From positions 75,275-139,274 of the forward strand of contig NZ_FOGB01000008.1 of assembly GCF_900111095.1 (NCBI RefSeq): 64,000 nucleotides of DNA. Reading direction: 5' to 3'. The translations under genes were made by a program, and so were the position numbers. The notes below the pieces were generated by a model. The model saw only the letters and a program-made list of their open reading frames with translations, was not told the DNA's origin and did no database searches. Of the stretch, positions 16,874 through 26,542 are shown in pieces; positions within the stretch are counted from its first letter, which is position 1; every line of letters starts with the position of its first letter. The DNA comes from Amphritea atlantica (GTDB taxonomy: Bacteria; Pseudomonadota; Gammaproteobacteria; Pseudomonadales; Balneatricaceae).

Positions 16874-17241
16874 GGTACCTGATTCATAGATCGGGGTAGC
16901 AATCTCAAGGGTAGTGTTAGATTGCAGGATAAAGCAGCCGACTGCATTGTTAAGTACAAATGTATCCGGAAAGCGGGCGTAATGATATCACCGAAGTCGC
17001 CCAGTCCTGTCCCCAGTGCGCCAGGTATCTCCTTGGCTTTGGCAAGGCTGCCGCCCCAATACATTTTGATTTTGTGGTCGCCGCCGGTACGTTAGGCAAG
17101 TTCGTTAACCAGCCACTCGGTAGAGCGAACCTGAGCATCGCCAGCACTCAGGGGTTTAAAGGTAATCCACTTGAAGGTTTCTGCCTGAGCGGTTGGCATG
17201 CTCAGTTGTTTGCACAAGATAACCGCATGATAAATATGCAT
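16874..17241 (-). pseudogene. Degenerate TRAP transporter substrate-binding protein (DctP) fragment
   Basis: Reading the minus strand from ATG at 17241 gives ETFKWITF, VRSTEWLVNELA, an in-frame TAA, then KIKMYWGGSLAKAKEIPGA and GLGDFGDIITP. A frame change near 16975 restores FPDTFVLNNAVGCFILQ and NTTLEIATPIYE. These are the successive blocks of a DctP-type N-terminal domain. With a stop, a frameshift and loss of the C-terminal two thirds it cannot work. No partner DctQ or DctM gene is next to it. The intact DctP at 32350 is a different subtype. Confidence 0.75.
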
Positions 17242-17439
17242 ATATAGATGCATTGGACGCAATATTCAGTTCGTTTTTAAGCGATATAATTGGTCATTAT
17301 TCTCCCATCCTTTTCTGGCCTTGGTTTTTCTGAGGTGGATAGCGGTTCGGTTTCTATATAACGCTTTATTAGCCACAGTGGCGCAGGCGACACTTAATCC
17401 GGTTCTATCTGCAGTGGCGTGCTATCAGGTATCAGTTCC

Positions 17440-18507
17440 ATGACTTATAAACGGTTTATACAATTAATCGGTTGCTACATATTGGCAGTTTTAACGGGCT
17501 ACACTGCGGCCCGTTTACATCTGCCTCTGCCCTGGATGATCGGCCCACTGGTCAGTACCGCTCTGGTCAATATGTTTATCCGTCCGGTAGATATCCCTGT
17601 ACGCACTCGTCCTCTGGGACAGATGATTATTGCCGTTCAGGTTGGGCTGCATTTCACCGGAGAGTCCGTGAATGCGGTGTTGGGGCACGGTATCGCTATT
17701 CTGGGGGTCGCTCTGGCGACTATTTTCCTGGGGTTCCTGCTGTCGCGTTTGTTGCAAAAAATGACTGGCGCAGACCCGGTAACAGCGTTCCTCTCCTGTC
17801 TGCCAGGTGGTCCGGTAGAGATGGGTAATCTGGCCAGGGTATATGGTGGTGATCCTGGCCCGGTGATCTTTGCCCAGACATTACGGATTTCGACCATTGT
17901 GATTATCATCCCGATGGCTCTCTACTATCTTTCTGATACGGCCCCTGTGGGGCAGAAGCCCGTAGGTGTGGAACTGAACTATTTCGGTATGCTCTGTGTC
18001 AGTCTGGGGGCTGCGGCCACCTGCGCTCTGTTTTATGTATTGAAGATAAACAGTCCCTTCTTTTTGGGCGCGCTGGCGTTTTCCTGTACCGCTTCAGCGT
18101 CGGGAATTATTCCGGTATCACCTTATCCTTATGAGGTGCTGGCGCTGGGGCAGGTGTTGCTTGGCACCTGGCTGGGTTCAACATTCAGGCGTGAGCTGTT
18201 TCAGCGAGCGGGTCGCCTGGTTACCGGTATCTGTGTTACCGCTTCACTGCTGATTCTTTCCGGTGCAGCAGTAGCGGTTGTGGTGGCGCAGTTTAGCGAG
18301 ATGAGCTGGCGAGCGCTGGTGCTGGGTGCCGCACCGGGAAGCGTGACAGAGATGGCTCTGACCGCGCAGTTTTTACACGAGGATGTGGCGTTGATTACCG
18401 CCTTCCACCTGGTAAGGATTTTTATGATACTGCCCAATGTCCCCTGGATGCTGGCCCTGATTCATCGACGTAGCAAGCGGCTTGCTGCGGTTGATTCCAA
18501 TAAGTAA
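17440..18507 (+). CDS. AbrB-family (PF05145) integral membrane protein, putative transporter
   Basis: 355 residues, almost entirely hydrophobic, with about ten membrane segments in two related halves. Each half has a PLPWMIGPL- or PFFLGAL-like start and a glycine-rich loop (CLPGGPVEMGNLA in the first, GAAPGSVTEMALTA in the second). This internal duplication is typical of the family often misnamed AbrB regulator or ammonia monooxygenase. It is a membrane protein with no DNA-binding domain; transported substrates are unknown. The frame is open from GTG 17419, but ATG 17440 is the better start. A LysR gene converges from the other side. Confidence 0.8.
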   Translation: MTYKRFIQLIGCYILAVLTGYTAARLHLPLPWMIGPLVSTALVNMFIRPVDIPVRTRPLGQMIIAVQVGLHFTGESVNAVLGHGIAILGVALATIFLGFLLSRLLQKMTGADPVTAFLSCLPGGPVEMGNLARVYGGDPGPVIFAQTLRISTIVIIIPMALYYLSDTAPVGQKPVGVELNYFGMLCVSLGAAATCALFYVLKINSPFFLGALAFSCTASASGIIPVSPYPYEVLALGQVLLGTWLGSTFRRELFQRAGRLVTGICVTASLLILSGAAVAVVVAQFSEMSWRALVLGAAPGSVTEMALTAQFLHEDVALITAFHLVRIFMILPNVPWMLALIHRRSKRLAAVDSNK

Positions 18508-18538
18508 TTGGGCCTGTTGTCACTTAAACAAAGTGGGT

Positions 18539-19459
18539 TCAATTGTCTGGAATCCACACCTGATCGGACGGGAAATGCTGCTGAATGTAGTGTTTAAACT
18601 CGAAAATAATCTCGCCAACCATGGGGGAGGGGGAACTGCTCCTGGGATAGATTGCAGCAAAGGTCAGTTCGTAGGCCGGTGTAATTGGCACCAGAACATA
18701 ACTTCCATCATGGGCGTTAGCAGCGCCCGGAGCATCCGTTATAAAGATCCCCATCCCCTTCGCCACCATCTGAATGGCAAAGACGCTGGAAGTCGTTTCC
18801 AGGGTATATTCGATATCAATACCGGCATTGCTGAAGATTTCATCTGAGTGCCGACGTGGGGGTTGGCCCTGTTCGAGTCCGATCAGCGGATAATCAGCTA
18901 ACTGCCCTGCGGTCACCTGTTTTTCTCTGGCCAGTGGATGGTTGAGTGGCAGGGCAGCCATAATTCGGCTGCTATAGAGTTTTTCGCTGCGGATCTGCGG
19001 GTGCTCACAGGGGAGAGAAACGCACAGACCAATATCGTAATATTCGCTGCCGATCCAGCGTTCCATATCTGCCCGGTGGCGAATATCCACTGAAAAGCGT
19101 TGCTGGGGGTGGGTTGATGAAAATCTTGCCAGCGCCGGGGCGACCAGGCTGGTGGCCACCCGTTGTAGAGCCACAATTCGCAAACGCCGGGATTTGGCGC
19201 TCTTAATATCACTGACAATACGTGGAATATCATCCAGCCCTGCCAGCAGCCTTTCTGTCTCTGAATAGAAAGCAGCGCCTTCTATTGTCAGTTCGACTCG
19301 TCTATTACGGCGCTCAAACAGCTGTAGATGAAGTTCATCCTCAAGACTGGAGATCAGCCGACTCATGGCGGACTGACTCAGATGCATCCATTCCGCCGCA
19401 GTGGCTATGGATCCACTGTTAACAACAGCTCTGAAACCTCTCAGTTTCTTTATGTCCAT
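18539..19459 (-). CDS. LysR-family transcriptional regulator
   Basis: 306 residues. The helix-turn-helix is at about 16-37 (SIATAAEWMHLSQSAMSRLI) and the periplasmic-binding-like effector domain follows. It is convergent with the AbrB-like membrane protein gene. Upstream lies 340 bp of non-coding DNA, then the porin gene in the same direction. Control of the membrane protein is possible, but nothing in the sequence shows it. Confidence 0.88.
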   Translation of the reverse strand: MDIKKLRGFRAVVNSGSIATAAEWMHLSQSAMSRLISSLEDELHLQLFERRNRRVELTIEGAAFYSETERLLAGLDDIPRIVSDIKSAKSRRLRIVALQRVATSLVAPALARFSSTHPQQRFSVDIRHRADMERWIGSEYYDIGLCVSLPCEHPQIRSEKLYSSRIMAALPLNHPLAREKQVTAGQLADYPLIGLEQGQPPRRHSDEIFSNAGIDIEYTLETTSSVFAIQMVAKGMGIFITDAPGAANAHDGSYVLVPITPAYELTFAAIYPRSSSPSPMVGEIIFEFKHYIQQHFPSDQVWIPDN

Positions 19460-19803
19460 GTCATACCTCTGTTTATTATTAGAATGGTTGAGTTGGTATG
19501 GCTTCAGGAAGGTGCGGGTAAATCAGGTTCAGCTGGTTAGCTTGCCAGCCTGATCGCAGGGGGAGTGCGCACCTTACATTATTTATTTTATTCTGCGGTG
19601 TTATGTCTCAGGTAATCATAACGGATGTTGAAAGGGATTACGCAGATGAAATATTGGACAGTCCATTACTAATTGTAATGGCTACGGCCTGGGTTCTGGC
19701 GGTTGAAGGCGCTGGCAGAGGTGGGACTTGCTGCTAGTTTAGCGTTGCTTTGGAGGGGAACAGCCCGACGGAAGGGGGGCGTCTGGCTGTCCCGGGTCAG
19801 GGA
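19460..19803. other. Intergenic region between LysR and porin genes
   Basis: No gene. It contains an inverted repeat CCATTAC-TAATT-GTAATGG at 19663-19681. Near 19745-19795 an imperfect GC-rich inverted repeat (GGGACAGCC / GGCTGTTCCC as read on the minus strand) could end porin transcription. It has no T-run. Confidence 0.45.
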
Positions 19804-20871
19804 TTAAAACTTCAGACGGATACCTGTCGTTAATGTAGAGATATCGTCATAGTTTGTTCCGCTACGGTCAAGGCTGTGGACCTTATAACCGGCGTAAAGA
19901 TCCATCCATTTTTGTGGATGGTAAACGTAACCCACACCTACAGAAGTGCTCTTGTCATCTTTCATCGCACGGTCTTTGGCAACTGCGTAGAGTACGTTAA
20001 CCGCATGCTTACCGCTCTTATAACCTACGCTGACAGACTGGAACTTAGAGTCTGGATTTGCTGCATTGTCATCGCTGGATTTCCCTGCTGCAACCGCGGC
20101 ATTGAGGCCATTTTCCATTGCGATAGCGAAAGAACCGCCAAACGTTTTGGTGTCGTAGGTTGCACCGGAGTTATAGGAATAACCCAGAGCCCCATCCAGT
20201 TGAATACCTGAGTCAAGCTTGGTTTTCAGGCGGGCGCCGATTTCAGAGACATCATTACCTTTATTTGTGCCCTGGCTTACCGCCAGTGAGATCGGGCCAA
20301 ACTTCGGTGCGTCATAGCGCAGACGGTCATAGCGACCCTCAAAATCCAGGTTTGACATAGTGCTTTTGATTGTTGGACCTGTACCACCGAACTTCAGTGC
20401 GCCACCAACCAGCGTTGGGTTTGGCCAGTTGATAATATTGGTACCTGAAAGTTCACGCTCCATATTGCCATCGGCGGCACCGGATCCCTGACCAATGGTC
20501 AGACGACCATACTCCTTCGATGAGATCCAGGCTTCCATCTTCCGCTCGTCCAGCGTTGGTGATGCCGTAGTTTTGGTTTGCATATCAACAAGGTTGGATG
20601 GGTTGGACTGGTATTCAACCTCAAACAGAGCGCCAACACTAATCTTGTCGTCAAGATCAGACTGAGCTTTCAGATTGAAACGGGTGCTGCTGTTGTCATT
20701 ATCGACAAAGAACGTCTCATTTGTGCTGCCATCATCGGCATACATCAGGGCGCGGTTGATCTGTAGTCCTAAATCAAGTTTTACGCCTTGATAAGTACCA
20801 AGCTCAACGGCCTGAGAGGCTAGCGGAAATAGAGAGAGGAGTGCGCAGGTTGCATAGGATTTTAGTTTCAT
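19804..20871 (-). CDS. Outer-membrane porin
   Basis: 355-residue protein with a signal peptide (MKLKSYATCALLSLFPLASQA, cleavage after SQA). The mature part is made of alternating beta-strand segments and ends in phenylalanine (GIRLKF), the signal for insertion by the Bam complex. The pattern is that of the 16-strand general porin group common in marine gammaproteobacteria. It lies downstream of the beta-oxidation operon in the same direction but has its own upstream region. It may admit the acid degraded by that operon. Confidence 0.88.
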   Translation of the reverse strand: MKLKSYATCALLSLFPLASQAVELGTYQGVKLDLGLQINRALMYADDGSTNETFFVDNDNSSTRFNLKAQSDLDDKISVGALFEVEYQSNPSNLVDMQTKTTASPTLDERKMEAWISSKEYGRLTIGQGSGAADGNMERELSGTNIINWPNPTLVGGALKFGGTGPTIKSTMSNLDFEGRYDRLRYDAPKFGPISLAVSQGTNKGNDVSEIGARLKTKLDSGIQLDGALGYSYNSGATYDTKTFGGSFAIAMENGLNAAVAAGKSSDDNAANPDSKFQSVSVGYKSGKHAVNVLYAVAKDRAMKDDKSTSVGVGYVYHPQKWMDLYAGYKVHSLDRSGTNYDDISTLTTGIRLKF

Positions 20872-21088
20872 TAAGTCATTACCTTCTTTCTTTTGTTTTA
20901 TTTATAGGTGAAAAAATTAACAGACAGGAGGGGAAATGAATAATGTATTGAGTCGATATATTTATGCTAAAAATGCATCTATCTATATGAAAAATAATAG
21001 ATAATATTTTTTATGGTACATTTTTTGACAGCAACAGGAATAGGGGAGTCTCTGATGAGCTTCCCCGAAGAATTCGGTCTGTTCTTTT

Positions 21089-21125
21089 TAAAAAAGACAG
21101 GTCAGCACCTGAGGGATACTGACCT
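21089..21125 (-). terminator. Terminator of the beta-oxidation operon
   Basis: On the minus strand AGGTCAG / CTGACCT forms the stem, followed after GT by CTTTTTT. It lies 17 bp after the thiolase stop codon. Confidence 0.75.
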
Positions 21126-21141
21126 ATCCAAAGGGCGACCT

Positions 21142-22347
21142 TTACATGCGTTCAATAATCAGGGCAATACCCTGACCCACACCGACACACATACTACAAA
21201 GCGCATAGCGTCCTTCAATATGTTCCAGTTGGTTCAGGGCGGTTGTTACCAGACGTGAACCTGAAGCCCCCAGCGGATGGCCGATAGCGATTGCACCACC
21301 ATTAGGGTTAACCCGGGGATCATTATCCCCCAGCCCCAGTCGTCGGCAAACTGCCAGCGCCTGGGCCGCAAAGGCTTCGTTGAACTCAATGACATCCATC
21401 TGCGCCAGGGATAAGCCTGTCAGTTGCATCACTTTCTCGACTGCTGGTACTGGGCCCATCCCCATGATACGAGGTGGCACACCGGCGGTTGCCATGCCCA
21501 CGATGCGCGCACGTGGTGTCAGACCGTGCTGCCTGGCTGCTTCAGGTGTCGCCATCAGCAGGGCACAGGCACCATCGTTGATACCTGATGAGTTTCCAGC
21601 GGTGACGGACCCTCCCTCCCTGACAACCCCTTTCAATTTAGCCTGGATTTCAGGTGTGGTGTCCGGACGGGCGTGCTCATCAACCGAGATAATCTGTTCC
21701 GGCTTACGTGGCTGTGTGACAGTGACGCTCATGGTTTCTTTCGCAAAGAAGCCGGCATCCTGGGCTTTTTTCCAGTTCTGTTGACTGCGCAGGGCAAAGC
21801 TGTCCTGGTCTTCCCGCGAAACGCCCTCTTCGTCGGCGACGTTTTCGGCTGTCAGAGTCAGGGCATCGACGCCATGGAGAGTCTTCATCTTCGGGTTGAC
21901 TAAGCGCCAGCCAATGGTGGTGTCTTCCAGTTGCTGACTACGGCCAAACGGTTTATCGGACTTGGCCATCACATAGGGAGAACGGCTCATACTTTCTACA
22001 CCACCGGCAACCATCAGTTGAGCTTCGCCACAACGCAGGGCGCGGGCGGCACTGCCGACAGCATCAAGACCAGAACCGCACAGGCGATTGATGGTAGAAC
22101 CCGGCACCGTGACGGGCAGACCTGCCAGCAATGCCGCCATACGGGCAACGTTACGGTTGTCTTCACCGGCCTGGTTGGCACAGCCGTAAATAACATCGTC
22201 AATCAGACCCCAGTCGAGATCCGGATTACGTTTAATCAGTTCCTGAATCGGCAGTGCTGCCAGATCATCGGTACGGATTGAGGACAGACCACCGGTAAAG
22301 CGGCCAAATGGGGTACGGATTGCATCACATATCAGAGCTTCTGACAT
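21142..22347 (-). CDS. Acetyl-CoA acyltransferase (3-oxoadipyl-CoA thiolase-like)
   Basis: 401-residue thiolase that cleaves a 3-oxoacyl-CoA with CoA to release acetyl-CoA. It has the nucleophilic cysteine in NRLCGSGLDAVG near residue 90, the histidine in GGAIAIGHPLGASG and the second cysteine in CSMCVGVGQG. The segment DDVIYGCANQAGEDNRNVARM is the one typical of PcaF/PaaJ thiolases. A GTG at 22356 is open, but ATG 22347 follows GAGGAG with good spacing. It is the last gene of a tight four-gene operon. Confidence 0.92.
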   Translation of the reverse strand: MSEALICDAIRTPFGRFTGGLSSIRTDDLAALPIQELIKRNPDLDWGLIDDVIYGCANQAGEDNRNVARMAALLAGLPVTVPGSTINRLCGSGLDAVGSAARALRCGEAQLMVAGGVESMSRSPYVMAKSDKPFGRSQQLEDTTIGWRLVNPKMKTLHGVDALTLTAENVADEEGVSREDQDSFALRSQQNWKKAQDAGFFAKETMSVTVTQPRKPEQIISVDEHARPDTTPEIQAKLKGVVREGGSVTAGNSSGINDGACALLMATPEAARQHGLTPRARIVGMATAGVPPRIMGMGPVPAVEKVMQLTGLSLAQMDVIEFNEAFAAQALAVCRRLGLGDNDPRVNPNGGAIAIGHPLGASGSRLVTTALNQLEHIEGRYALCSMCVGVGQGIALIIERM

Positions 22348-22352
22348 TGGTA

Positions 22353-24434
22353 TCACTCCTCAGCTGCGTCAGCGTTAGGGGGTAGCAAGTTTGCGTCGCC
22401 GCGTGCGTGGCCTTTACCGCTAACGGCAGCCAGTTGATCAAGGGCGTTATTCAGGGCGTCATGACCCATCTGTTGTGCAATAAAGATCGGGCCACCTCTC
22501 CAGCGAGGGAAGCCGTAGCCGTGTGCCAGTGCAATGTCGATATCTGCAGCACGTTGACAAACGCCTTCACTAAGAAGCATCAACGCTTCGTTGATCAGGG
22601 CAATCACCGCACGTTGCTGAATCTCTTCATCACTGAAAGGTTTCGCTTCGATACCGTTTTCCGCCCGGTAGTTGGCAATAATGCGTGCCACTTCAGGATC
22701 AGGCTGAGGACGATTATCGTCGCCATACAGATAGTAACCCTTGGCGGTTTTACGCCCCAGACGGTTGGCTTCACAAAGCAGATCAGGGATGCCAACATAG
22801 CGGCGCAGATGCCGGGTGTCGGCTGTCTGCTGGCGCATTCTCCAGGCGATATCCAGGCCGGACATATCGCCGACCTTAAATGGACCCATCGCAAAGCCGT
22901 AAGCTTCCAGAGCGGCATCGATCTGTTCAGGGCTGGCGCCTTCTTCCAGCAGGAATTCGCACTGACGGCGATACGCTGCGTAGAGACGGTTGCCTACAAA
23001 CCCCCATGAATTGGTCACCACAATGGCTTTCTTTTTCAGCCGTTTGGCAAAAGCGCTGGCGGTGGTCAGGGTCTGCTCGCTGGTGGCGGCACTTTTAACC
23101 ACTTCCAGTAATGGCATACGGTGAGCCGGGCTGAAGAAGTGAAGCCCCAGAACCCGTTCCGGGTTAGGGATATCAGCGGCGATCTGGTCGATATCCAGAT
23201 AGGAGGTATTGGTTGCCAACAGGGTATTTTCATCCACCCGTTCGGCCAGGTTTTTGAACAGTGAACGTTTTACGTCCAGATCTTCAATGATCGCTTCAAT
23301 CACCAGATCGGTGCCTGCAACGCTATTGATATCCTGGGTTGGATTCAACCGTGCCAGCAAGGCATCACGCTTTTCGGCGGTCAGCCGCTGGCGCTTAATG
23401 TCACCCTCCAGCTCGGCTTCAATACGTTTAACACCGGCTTCGAGAGCATCAGGATTAAGCTCCAGCAGGTCAACGCTATAGCCGCAATTGAGCACACAGA
23501 GGGCGATGCCGCTTCCCATGGTTCCGGCACCAATTACGGATACCCGTTTCAGTGGGCGGGGCTCAATGGCCTGGCTGGGAGTATAGGGTTCAGCACGCTC
23601 AGCAAAGAACAGGTAGCGCAGAGCCTGTGCCGCCTGACTGCCTCGCAGGGCGAGAAACTGGCTGCGCTCTGCCGCAACCGCTTCAGCAAAACTGAGTTTT
23701 CCAGCGGTGAGCACTACTTCTGCGGCAGCGGCTGCAGCAGGCAGCCCGCGGGAACGGGAGATCAGCTTTTTCGCCTGTGCCTGAAGCTCTGCTTCATCGG
23801 CAGGAGCCACCTCTCGCTGACTCAGTGGGTGCTTACCACTGTTGTAGTTTTGCGCGTAGGTCAGAATTTCTGTGTACTGGGCCTCGGCTTCAGTTTCACT
23901 GAGTAACTGGTCCACCAGGCCCAGCTCAATTGCTTTAGCCGCTTTAACCGGTTTACCAGAGACAATCATATCCAGCGCAGCAGGCAGACCTATTGCCCGG
24001 GGCAGGCGTTGAGTACCACCTGCGCCGGGAACAACACCCACGGATACTTCGGGTAGCCCAAGAGTAGCAGCGGCATCAGCCAGGCGAAAATCACACGCCA
24101 GCGCCAGCTCCAGACCACCACCGAGGGTGTGGCCTTTTACCACAGCAATAACGGGCACCGGGCAGCTTTCAAGTGCGCTGGTGACCTGCGGCAGAGTGGG
24201 TTCGGTGGGCTCGTTTTCGAGCTCACGCAGATCCGCGCCTGCCATCAGATTGTTACCCGCGCCGGTCAGCACGACTGCTTTTGTCTGGCTGAGATCAATC
24301 GCGTCCAGTGCGGCGAGAATACCTCTTCTCACCGCATCAGTGCTGCTGTTAACCGGAGGATTATCGAGGGTGATAACCGCGATATTACCTTCCTGATGCA
24401 GATGAACCTGGCCAGCTGTTTTGGGTGCGCTCAT
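22353..24434 (-). CDS. Fused enoyl-CoA hydratase / 3-hydroxyacyl-CoA dehydrogenase (FadB/FadJ-like)
   Basis: 693-residue two-enzyme fusion. The N-terminal crotonase domain has TLGGGLELALACDFRLA and LPEVSVGVVPGAGGTQRLPR with both catalytic glutamates. The NAD-binding domain begins near residue 295 with SVIGAGTMGSGIALCVLNCG, and the helical 3HCDH C-terminal domains follow (WGFVGNRLYAAYRRQ, FKVGDMSGLDI). It carries out hydration and oxidation of an enoyl-CoA. It lies just before the thiolase (only a few bases between stop and start) and after the acyl-CoA synthetase, so a whole short beta-oxidation cycle is encoded together. Confidence 0.93.
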   Translation of the reverse strand: MSAPKTAGQVHLHQEGNIAVITLDNPPVNSSTDAVRRGILAALDAIDLSQTKAVVLTGAGNNLMAGADLRELENEPTEPTLPQVTSALESCPVPVIAVVKGHTLGGGLELALACDFRLADAAATLGLPEVSVGVVPGAGGTQRLPRAIGLPAALDMIVSGKPVKAAKAIELGLVDQLLSETEAEAQYTEILTYAQNYNSGKHPLSQREVAPADEAELQAQAKKLISRSRGLPAAAAAAEVVLTAGKLSFAEAVAAERSQFLALRGSQAAQALRYLFFAERAEPYTPSQAIEPRPLKRVSVIGAGTMGSGIALCVLNCGYSVDLLELNPDALEAGVKRIEAELEGDIKRQRLTAEKRDALLARLNPTQDINSVAGTDLVIEAIIEDLDVKRSLFKNLAERVDENTLLATNTSYLDIDQIAADIPNPERVLGLHFFSPAHRMPLLEVVKSAATSEQTLTTASAFAKRLKKKAIVVTNSWGFVGNRLYAAYRRQCEFLLEEGASPEQIDAALEAYGFAMGPFKVGDMSGLDIAWRMRQQTADTRHLRRYVGIPDLLCEANRLGRKTAKGYYLYGDDNRPQPDPEVARIIANYRAENGIEAKPFSDEEIQQRAVIALINEALMLLSEGVCQRAADIDIALAHGYGFPRWRGGPIFIAQQMGHDALNNALDQLAAVSGKGHARGDANLLPPNADAAEE

Positions 24435-24436
24435 TA

Positions 24437-26542
24437 CTATGCTCCTTCGGTCTCGTCATCGAGTACCAGCACAGCATCAGCGGCAACCGTTCCCTGACCC
24501 TCAGGCAATACAAACAGTGGGTTAATTTCTGAGGTCACTACTTTGTCACCCAATGCGGAGATCAGCGCTGAAAAGTTAACGATGACCTGAGCCAGGGCGT
24601 CGGTATCCCGTGGTTTTGATCCACGGTAACCTTCCAGCAGTGGCCAGATGGTTAATTTCTGCATCATCGCTTTGGCCTGATCCAGATTCAGTCCCCCCTG
24701 TTCGGGCAGCATGCACAGAGTGGTGTCTTTATACAGTTCTGCGGTTACACCGCCGGCACCCAGCAGAATGGCGGTGCCAAGCGCATCACGGTTGGCGCCG
24801 AGAATCAGCTCATGGCCGCCGGCCACCATCGCTTCAACCAGGAACTGATCCGGGCAGCGACCGATGTGGGACTGAACCTCACTGATCATCTGTTCAAACC
24901 GATCACCGATATTCTCAGCATTCAGGAACAGGGCCACACCGCCAATATCACTCTTGTGCAGCAGACTGGCGTCAAGAATCTTCAGAACCACCGGTTCACC
25001 CAGTTCGCGGGCTGCCTGTACTGCTTCTTCGCGGGAGGTGACGATACGGCTTTCTGGTACCTGAATGCCCGCTTCACGGAACAGCGCTTTTGCGGTCGCT
25101 TCATCCATTGAGCCGCCCGGCAGCGTATCCAGATCAGGGATACTAATTGTCGCACCGGCGGCACTCGCTGACAGTAATGGCTGTCCGGTAAAGTGCAATG
25201 CTTCAAGAACAGCGCTACAGCTTTCTGGTGAACTGAATCCTGGTATTTTTGCGCGGTTCAGTCGTTTCAGGGTGTCTGGAGCATAGGGGCTGACGTATGC
25301 CAGAACCGGTTTGTCGTTAACATCGAGCGAGTCAGTAATCGCACCGACCACCAGATCAGGCATTGCCAGACCTGAAGAGCCGATAATAACAACCAGTGCA
25401 TCATAGCTATCACTTTCGAGAAGAATACGAATCGCCTGACGCAGCAGGTCGGGCTGAAGTCCGGCCAGGGTAACGTCAATCGGATTACGGTCTAGCGCAG
25501 TCGGGGTGTCACCCTGAAGTGCCCGCAGTTTTTCAGCGGTGTCGACATCCGGTGGAGGGGTATCAAATGCGGTAACGCCCAGACTGTCGGCGATCAGGGT
25601 ACCGGCACCGCCAGTGGAGGTGAGTACGGCTACGCGACGACCTGCCAGTTTGCGTCCCGCAACCAGTACTGCAGGAATATCGAGGAATTCGTCGAAGGTG
25701 TTGACCCGGATAACGCCCAGTTCACGGAAGAATGCATCATAAACCCGGTCTTCGCCCGCCAGAGCCCCGGTATGGGAACTGGCAGCACTGGCACCCGCTT
25801 CAGAGCGCCCGATTTTGAATACAACCAGCGGTTTTCCGGCTTCACGAGCGCGGATAGCCACTTCACGGAACCGCTGCGGGTTGCGGATACTTTCCAGATA
25901 CAGCGCGATCACTTTGGTGTTGTCATCATCGATCAGGTATTCGATAAAGTCACTGACTTCCAGATCTACCTCGTTACTGGTTGAGATCAGGGATGACAAA
26001 CCGATGCCCCGTCCTGCGGCGCGTGAGAGCAATGCGCCAAGAATACCGCCGCTTTGAGAGACAACGGCAACATCACCGGCAGGCAGATCACTGACTTCCA
26101 GTGCGCCACTGGCCGACAGTGGAATACCGGCGTTGAGGTTGACCAGGCCGATAGTATTGGGGCCCAGCAAACGCATTGAACCGGCGGCCTCTTTCAGCTC
26201 ATCCTGCAATCCCATGCCACTTTCACCCGCTTCGGCAAAGCCACTGGCAAGCACCACTGCGGCTTTACAGCCCATCTTAGACAGTGAACGAACTGCCTCA
26301 ATGCTGCGCTTGGCGTTCAGCAGTACCAGGCCTACATCGGGGGCTTGTGGCAGAGCTTCAACATTTGGATAACAGGTCAGCCCCTGAATCTCGGTGGCTT
26401 TAGGGTTAACCGGATAGATGGGGCCGCTGAAGTTGTGCTTCAGCAGATAAGATATTGGTCGGCCCGATGTTTTAGTCGGATCAGCTGAAGCGCCGATAAC
26501 TGCGATGCTTTTCGGGTTGAGCAGTGCGTCGATCTGGTTCAT
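24437..26542 (-). CDS. ADP-forming acyl-CoA synthetase (acetate-CoA ligase family)
   Basis: 701 residues. An N-terminal CoA-binding Rossmann domain (SIAVIGASADPTKTSGRP) is followed by the succinyl-CoA-ligase-like domain with the phosphorylated histidine in ASSHTGALAGED. A C-terminal ATP-grasp domain begins near residue 480 (EPVVLKILDASLLHKSDIGGV). The family makes acyl-CoA from acid, CoA and ATP, giving ADP. Related enzymes include feruloyl- and pimeloyl-CoA synthetases, so the acid cannot be named. Start ATG overlaps the preceding enoyl-CoA hydratase stop (ATGA). Confidence 0.88.
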   Translation of the reverse strand: MNQIDALLNPKSIAVIGASADPTKTSGRPISYLLKHNFSGPIYPVNPKATEIQGLTCYPNVEALPQAPDVGLVLLNAKRSIEAVRSLSKMGCKAAVVLASGFAEAGESGMGLQDELKEAAGSMRLLGPNTIGLVNLNAGIPLSASGALEVSDLPAGDVAVVSQSGGILGALLSRAAGRGIGLSSLISTSNEVDLEVSDFIEYLIDDDNTKVIALYLESIRNPQRFREVAIRAREAGKPLVVFKIGRSEAGASAASSHTGALAGEDRVYDAFFRELGVIRVNTFDEFLDIPAVLVAGRKLAGRRVAVLTSTGGAGTLIADSLGVTAFDTPPPDVDTAEKLRALQGDTPTALDRNPIDVTLAGLQPDLLRQAIRILLESDSYDALVVIIGSSGLAMPDLVVGAITDSLDVNDKPVLAYVSPYAPDTLKRLNRAKIPGFSSPESCSAVLEALHFTGQPLLSASAAGATISIPDLDTLPGGSMDEATAKALFREAGIQVPESRIVTSREEAVQAARELGEPVVLKILDASLLHKSDIGGVALFLNAENIGDRFEQMISEVQSHIGRCPDQFLVEAMVAGGHELILGANRDALGTAILLGAGGVTAELYKDTTLCMLPEQGGLNLDQAKAMMQKLTIWPLLEGYRGSKPRDTDALAQVIVNFSALISALGDKVVTSEINPLFVLPEGQGTVAADAVLVLDDETEGA

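Noticed and set aside
17440-18507. AbrB DNA-binding regulator or ammonia monooxygenase
   Set aside because: These are database misnomers; the protein is a polytopic membrane protein with no HTH or monooxygenase motifs.
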